Source: Cellvibrionales bacterium UBA2511 (lineage in GTDB: Bacteria; Pseudomonadota; Gammaproteobacteria; Pseudomonadales; Porticoccaceae). Taken from it: a stretch of DNA of 16,016 nucleotides. The notes beneath the pieces are model-generated. The model searched no databases and was not told the DNA's origin. It saw only the letters and a program-made list of their open reading frames with translations. This document shows, one piece after another, positions 14,492-16,016 of the stretch. A program made the translations under genes and the position numbers. Location of the stretch: positions 26,128 to 42,143 of the forward strand of contig DDNV01000065.1 in the NCBI GenBank assembly GCA_002341315.1. The letters are read 5' to 3'. Numbering within the stretch: the stretch's first letter is position 1; every line of letters begins with the position of its first letter.

Positions 14492-15145
14492 ATGGCATAC
14501 GAAAAAGCAGTTGTTTCGACAACGACACTCGACCCCTCAGTCATCAAGGTTCTGCGCAATACCTACGCACTTCTGGCCATGACGCTGGCGTTCAGCGCCA
14601 TCATGTGTGGCGTGGCAATGGCGGTCAATGCACCGTACATGGGGCTGTGGACACTGTTGCCGTTCTTTATCTGCCTGTGGATGGTTGAAAAGAACAAAAA
14701 CAGCTCTGCCGGACTGATCTGGGTTTTTGCCCTGACAGGATGGATGGGTTTTACATTGGGACCCATTATCAGTTTTTATCTGGCGACCTCCGGCGCCGAA
14801 CCCGTCATAACCGCGCTCGGTGGAACCGCATTGATATTCCTTGCCTGTTCCGGTTACGTATTGGTAACCCGCAAAGAACTGTCCTTTATGGGCGGTTTCC
14901 TGATGGTCGGTATTCTGATGGCTTTCGTTGCCGCCATCGCCAATATTTTCTTGCAAATTCAAGGACTTGCCCTGGCCCTGTCGTGTATTTTCCTGCTGAT
15001 TTCTTCGGGAGTCATCATGTGGCAGACCAGCGCCATTATTCATGGCGGTGAACGCAACTACATATCAGCCACAGTCACACTGTATGTGATGATTTATAAC
15101 GTGTTCACCAGCCTTCTGCACCTGCTCGGCATGAGCAACGATTGA
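14492..15145 (+). CDS. yccA: Bax inhibitor-1 family membrane protein, YccA type
   Basis: YccA is an inner-membrane protein that in E. coli binds and modulates the FtsH protease. From the ATG at 14492 the protein has 217 aa, matching YccA (about 219). It is hydrophobic with about seven membrane segments, and the polar N-terminus MAYEKAVVSTTTLDPSVIKVLRNTY is family-like. The C-terminal region with IMWQTSAIIHGGERNYISAT and the conserved aspartate at the extreme end (SND) fits the BI-1/YccA group. An upstream in-frame ATG at 14450 is less likely. tusE follows 9 bases after the stop, a neighbourhood also found in E. coli. Confidence 0.93.
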   Translation: MAYEKAVVSTTTLDPSVIKVLRNTYALLAMTLAFSAIMCGVAMAVNAPYMGLWTLLPFFICLWMVEKNKNSSAGLIWVFALTGWMGFTLGPIISFYLATSGAEPVITALGGTALIFLACSGYVLVTRKELSFMGGFLMVGILMAFVAAIANIFLQIQGLALALSCIFLLISSGVIMWQTSAIIHGGERNYISATVTLYVMIYNVFTSLLHLLGMSND

Positions 15146-15154
15146 CCTTCTCAG

Positions 15155-15463
15155 GTGACTGAGGCCACGACACGCAATCATCTGACAAAACTTCCTGCCT
15201 GGTCTGAAAACCGGGCCAGGCAGGAAGCTGCCAAAGCTGAAATACAACTGACCGATGCTCACCTTGAAGTGATTCTGCTGGCACGACAATTCTATGCCAC
15301 CTACGGCTTTTCGCCGTCCATGCGACCGCTGATAAAATTCATGGCCGAGTATCTGGAAATGGGTAAGGCACGAAGCATATACCTGATGCAGCTATTCCCA
15401 CCAAGTCCGGCTAAGCAGGTCGCCAGACTGGCCGGCTTGCCACCTCCAAAAAACTGTCTGTAA
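15155..15463 (+). CDS. tusE: TusE/DsrC-family sulfur carrier protein
   Basis: TusE accepts persulfide sulfur from TusBCD and passes it to MnmA for 2-thiolation of the tRNA wobble uridine. The 102-aa protein shows the family core: LTDAHLEVI (32-40), [16 protein letters not shown] (44-59), SIYLMQLFP (74-82) and the C-terminal GLPPPKNCL with the sulfur-carrying C101. It is the only cysteine, which separates it from dissimilatory DsrC with two. The start is GTG at 15155: the yccA stop TGA at 15143-15145 is in the same frame and rules out an earlier start. The N-terminus is shorter than usual, lacking the strand (V-N-G-x-x-I) that opens most DsrC/TusE proteins. tusBCD are not in the window. Confidence 0.92.
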   Translation: MTEATTRNHLTKLPAWSENRARQEAAKAEIQLTDAHLEVILLARQFYATYGFSPSMRPLIKFMAEYLEMGKARSIYLMQLFPPSPAKQVARLAGLPPPKNCL

Positions 15464-15492
15464 CACTTACCAGTAACCATGGAGCATTCATC

Positions 15493-15849
15493 ATGACACT
15501 AGCCAAAGAGCACTGCGAAGCCTGTAGAGCTGATGCCCCCAGGGTTGACGAGGCACAAATAGACTCTCTGATGGAACAGATCCCCGGCTGGGCTGTGCTG
15601 GATAGAGACGGCATCAAACAACTTGAAAAGAGCTTCCACTTCAGCAACTTTAGGCAAGCGCTCACCTTTGCCAATCACGTTGGTGAGTTGGCCGAAGAAG
15701 TTCAGCACCATCCTGCTATCCTGCTCGAGTGGGGCAAGGTAACGGTTACCTGGTGGAGCCACAAGATCCGCGGACTGCACCGCAACGATTTTATCCTTGC
15801 AGCCAAAACCAGCGAGCTGGAGACGACTGACTCACCAGATACAGTGTAG
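15493..15849 (+). CDS. phhB: Pterin-4-alpha-carbinolamine dehydratase (PhhB)
   Basis: PhhB dehydrates 4a-hydroxytetrahydropterin, recycling the cofactor of phenylalanine hydroxylase; in some bacteria it has other roles. The 118-aa protein has the family signature with H72-H73-P74, W80, H90 and D99 (EVQHHP through LHRNDF). The N-terminal [10 protein letters not shown] with a CxxC (8-11) strongly resembles Pseudomonas PhhB. A clear ribosome site (ggag at 15481-15484) lies 8 bases before the ATG. tusE ends 29 bp upstream, so co-transcription is possible. Phenylalanine hydroxylase (phhA) is not in the window. A hairpin begins in its stop codon. Confidence 0.95.
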   Translation: MTLAKEHCEACRADAPRVDEAQIDSLMEQIPGWAVLDRDGIKQLEKSFHFSNFRQALTFANHVGELAEEVQHHPAILLEWGKVTVTWWSHKIRGLHRNDFILAAKTSELETTDSPDTV

Positions 15850-15878
15850 TCCCCCGGACAAAATAAACGGGAGACTAC
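15846..15878 (+). terminator. Hairpin overlapping the phhB stop codon
   Basis: gtagtcccccg (15846-15856) pairs with cgggagactac (15868-15878) with one mismatch in 11 bp and an 11-base A-rich loop. The TAG stop of phhB (15847-15849) lies in the first arm. No T-run follows, so it is an atypical terminator, or more likely a 3'-end stabilising structure. Confidence 0.5.
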
Positions 15879-15906
15879 CTGCGCACATCAATCTGCGTGG
15901 CTCTGA

Positions 15907-15982
15907 GCGCCCTGCATGAGTCCCGGGTTTCTTCAGCTCAGCTGACGATTATCCCGGTTCAAGAAGTCGCTCATCAGGGTGC
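15907..15982. repeat. Long-armed imperfect inverted repeat near the window end
   Basis: gcgccctgcatgag (15907-15920) pairs with ctcatcagggtgc (15970-15982): 13 bp with one bulged base and one G-T pair, enclosing a 49-base loop. The loop holds further small symmetric pieces (cagctcagctg; tcccgg twice). From 15850 to 16016 no convincing gene is seen on either strand. The element may be a regulatory structure of a gene lying beyond the window. Confidence 0.45.
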
Positions 15983-16016
15983 CCATTTCGCAAAACGCTG
16001 CACACCGTTTTCAGCG

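Noticed and set aside
15921..16016. End of a minus-strand gene entering from the right edge
   Set aside because: All three minus-strand frames reach stops within this stretch and only very short tails could be coding; none of these peptide tails is recognisable.

Overview
The window is chromosomal DNA from a gammaproteobacterium, moderately GC-rich by eye. Two known gene orders meet here. One is gacA/uvrY-uvrC-pgsA-tRNA-Cys, known from Escherichia and Pseudomonas. The other is comEC / exbB-exbD-(msbA)-lpxK-kdsB-LMW phosphatase-murB, known from Pseudomonas and marine relatives. The PhhB sequence is very Pseudomonas-like. The mixture suggests a marine or Cellvibrio-like lineage, but the genus cannot be fixed from this sequence alone.

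Layout: 1-277 has no credible protein gene. It holds a 34-bp direct repeat 140 bp apart, and each copy carries the 5' end of a tRNA-Leu (minus strand). A complete tRNA-Cys (278-351, minus) follows. From 489 to 13026 all genes lie on the minus strand. In transcription order they are comEC, then exbB, exbD, msbA, lpxK, kdsB, a low-molecular-weight phosphatase, murB, alkB, gacA, uvrC and pgsA, ending at tRNA-Cys and the Leu-tRNA fragments. From 13225 to 15849 the plus strand carries a patatin-like phospholipase, yccA (BI-1 family), tusE and phhB. The final 167 bases hold hairpins and no recognisable gene.

How the genes fit together: exbBD-msbA-lpxK-kdsB-ptp-murB is an envelope operon. LpxK completes lipid IVA, MsbA flips the lipid across the inner membrane, KdsB activates Kdo, MurB makes UDP-MurNAc, and ExbBD probably supplies proton-motive-force-driven work. 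The spacings are a few bases or 4-bp overlaps, except for 71 bp before kdsB. A DNA-damage and regulation group follows closely: AlkB (alkylation reversal), GacA (response regulator) and UvrC (excision repair). Phospholipid synthesis (PgsA) and tRNA-Cys come next. The plus-strand group includes a membrane-protease modulator (YccA) beside a tRNA-thiolation sulfur carrier (TusE), an arrangement also seen in E. coli.

Nothing here is clearly a new system. The points most worth a second look are the repeated tRNA-Leu 5' fragments, a perfect dyad made of GacA-type half-sites in the yccA promoter region, and competing hairpins in the lpxK-kdsB gap where many relatives carry a Trm112-like gene.
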